Below, piece after piece: positions 6,038-6,551 of a stretch of DNA of 6,551 bases. The translations under genes and the position numbers were made by a program. The stretch spans positions 1 to 6,551 of the forward strand of contig DAOVMU010000088.1 in the NCBI GenBank assembly GCA_030630585.1. The letters are read 5' to 3'. The notes under the pieces are model-generated. The model searched no databases. It was given only the letters and a program-made list of their open reading frames with translations, and was not told where the DNA came from. Position 1 is the first letter of the stretch; each line of letters begins with the position of its first letter. The DNA comes from Candidatus Bathyarchaeota archaeon (GTDB taxonomy: Archaea > Thermoproteota > Bathyarchaeia > Bathyarchaeales > Bathycorpusculaceae).

Positions 6038-6551
6038 TCATTTTCTCTTGATGAAACGAAGATTTGCTACTCTCTCTATCAAAGCCAGTGGGATATTGAT
6101 CATCTTTGAAATGATTCCGAGACCGGAGAGCATGGCTCTGAGGTTGTGGATGTCGGTTTGGTTGATTGCACCAAGGATAGGAGCAGCAAAGAAGTAGGTT
6201 GTCAGGAACACCGTTCCTCCTATTGCGAGTATTATCCAGTCAGCTACGTGAAGGAAGTTTATGGATAAGTATGTGGTTATGGTTGAGATGGCGGATGCGA
6301 TGAATATTTTGGTTGAAGATTTATAGTCTGCTTTGGTTCCGTAGCGTTTCCATATCCAATGAAGACCTAAAAACGTGCTTGGTACTCCGGCGAAGACTGT
6401 TCCAAGTATTACACCCACTATTCCCAAGGTAGGGATGAGGAGGAAAGCTAGGGGAAGGCCGAGGGATATTGTTAATATGCTTAGTTTCATCAGCATTTTT
6501 GTTTCTCCAAGGCCGGCTAAAAGGCTACCCATGCTTAGGCTTCCGAAAACC
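6038..6551 (-). CDS. Polysaccharide/oligosaccharide flippase, C-terminal part (cut by window edge)
   Basis: This is the C-terminal part of a Wzx-like flippase of the MATE/MOP superfamily, which moves lipid-linked saccharides from the cytoplasmic to the outer face of the membrane. The visible 170 codons include VFGSLSMGSLLAGLGETK at the edge, a loop typical of these transporters before a helix pair. About four membrane helices follow, near residues 17-33, 36-58, 74-93 and 97-118 counted from the ATG at 6532, and the protein ends in a basic cytoplasmic tail (ANLRFIKRK). The frame is open to the right edge with no stop, so the ATG at 6532 is an internal Met; a full protein would have about 450-500 residues and 12-14 helices. 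The substrate is unknown. The neighbouring glycosyltransferase and sequon-rich surface protein suggest it supplies glycan for S-layer or surface-protein glycosylation. Confidence 0.85.
   Translation of the reverse strand, partial: VFGSLSMGSLLAGLGETKMLMKLSILTISLGLPLAFLLIPTLGIVGVILGTVFAGVPSTFLGLHWIWKRYGTKADYKSSTKIFIASAISTITTYLSINFLHVADWIILAIGGTVFLTTYFFAAPILGAINQTDIHNLRAMLSGLGIISKMINIPLALIERVANLRFIKRK

Noticed and set aside
1..6551. CRISPR array, insertion sequence or defence system
   Set aside because: No regularly spaced repeats, transposase motifs, terminal inverted repeats or nuclease/helicase motifs are seen; the content is explained by cofactor and envelope genes.

Overview
The window looks like a chromosomal stretch from an uncultured archaeon, most likely of the TACK group (Bathyarchaeia-like). 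The evidence is an archaeal-type CofE for coenzyme F420, an exosortase/archaeosortase family protein, a polyprenyl-sugar type GT2 glycosyltransferase, AT-rich TATA/BRE-like boxes about 25 bp upstream of plausible starts, and several short-leader or leaderless starts. The phylum assignment is an inference from protein style; no rRNA or marker gene is present.

Layout. On the plus strand, the left edge holds the nearly complete 3' part of cofE (to 742), whose first few codons lie outside the window. A 243-bp strand-switch region (743-985), containing a small inverted repeat and T-runs, separates it from a block that is entirely on the minus strand. Read in the direction of transcription (right to left), that block contains: the C-terminal end of a polysaccharide flippase (6551-6038, cut by the window edge); a 191-residue single-pass surface protein with four N-glycosylation sequons (5976-5401); a 235-residue GT2 glycosyltransferase (5233-4526); a 692-residue multidomain archaeosortase (4244-2166); a 301-residue two-helix membrane protein of unknown function (2101-1196); and a 68-residue two-helix membrane peptide (1192-986) that starts 3 nt after it.

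How the genes fit together. The minus-strand block reads as a cell-envelope locus. The flippase would move a lipid-linked saccharide across the membrane. The GT2 enzyme would attach or activate sugars on a polyprenyl carrier at the cytoplasmic face. The 191-residue protein could be a glycosylated surface component. The archaeosortase would cleave and transfer surface proteins carrying a C-terminal sorting signal; no such substrate is encoded here. The shared pathway is inferred from adjacency. Candidate promoters in front of most of the genes suggest several transcription units rather than one tight operon; only the last two genes look tightly coupled.

The most unusual object is the archaeosortase. 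Beyond the Cys-Arg-His membrane core, it carries in one chain a four-cysteine zinc-ribbon-like segment, a second extracytoplasmic domain resembling EpsI, another membrane helix, and a C-terminal winged-helix-like domain predicted to be cytoplasmic. This architecture could link surface-protein processing with DNA binding or protein-level sensing inside the cell.
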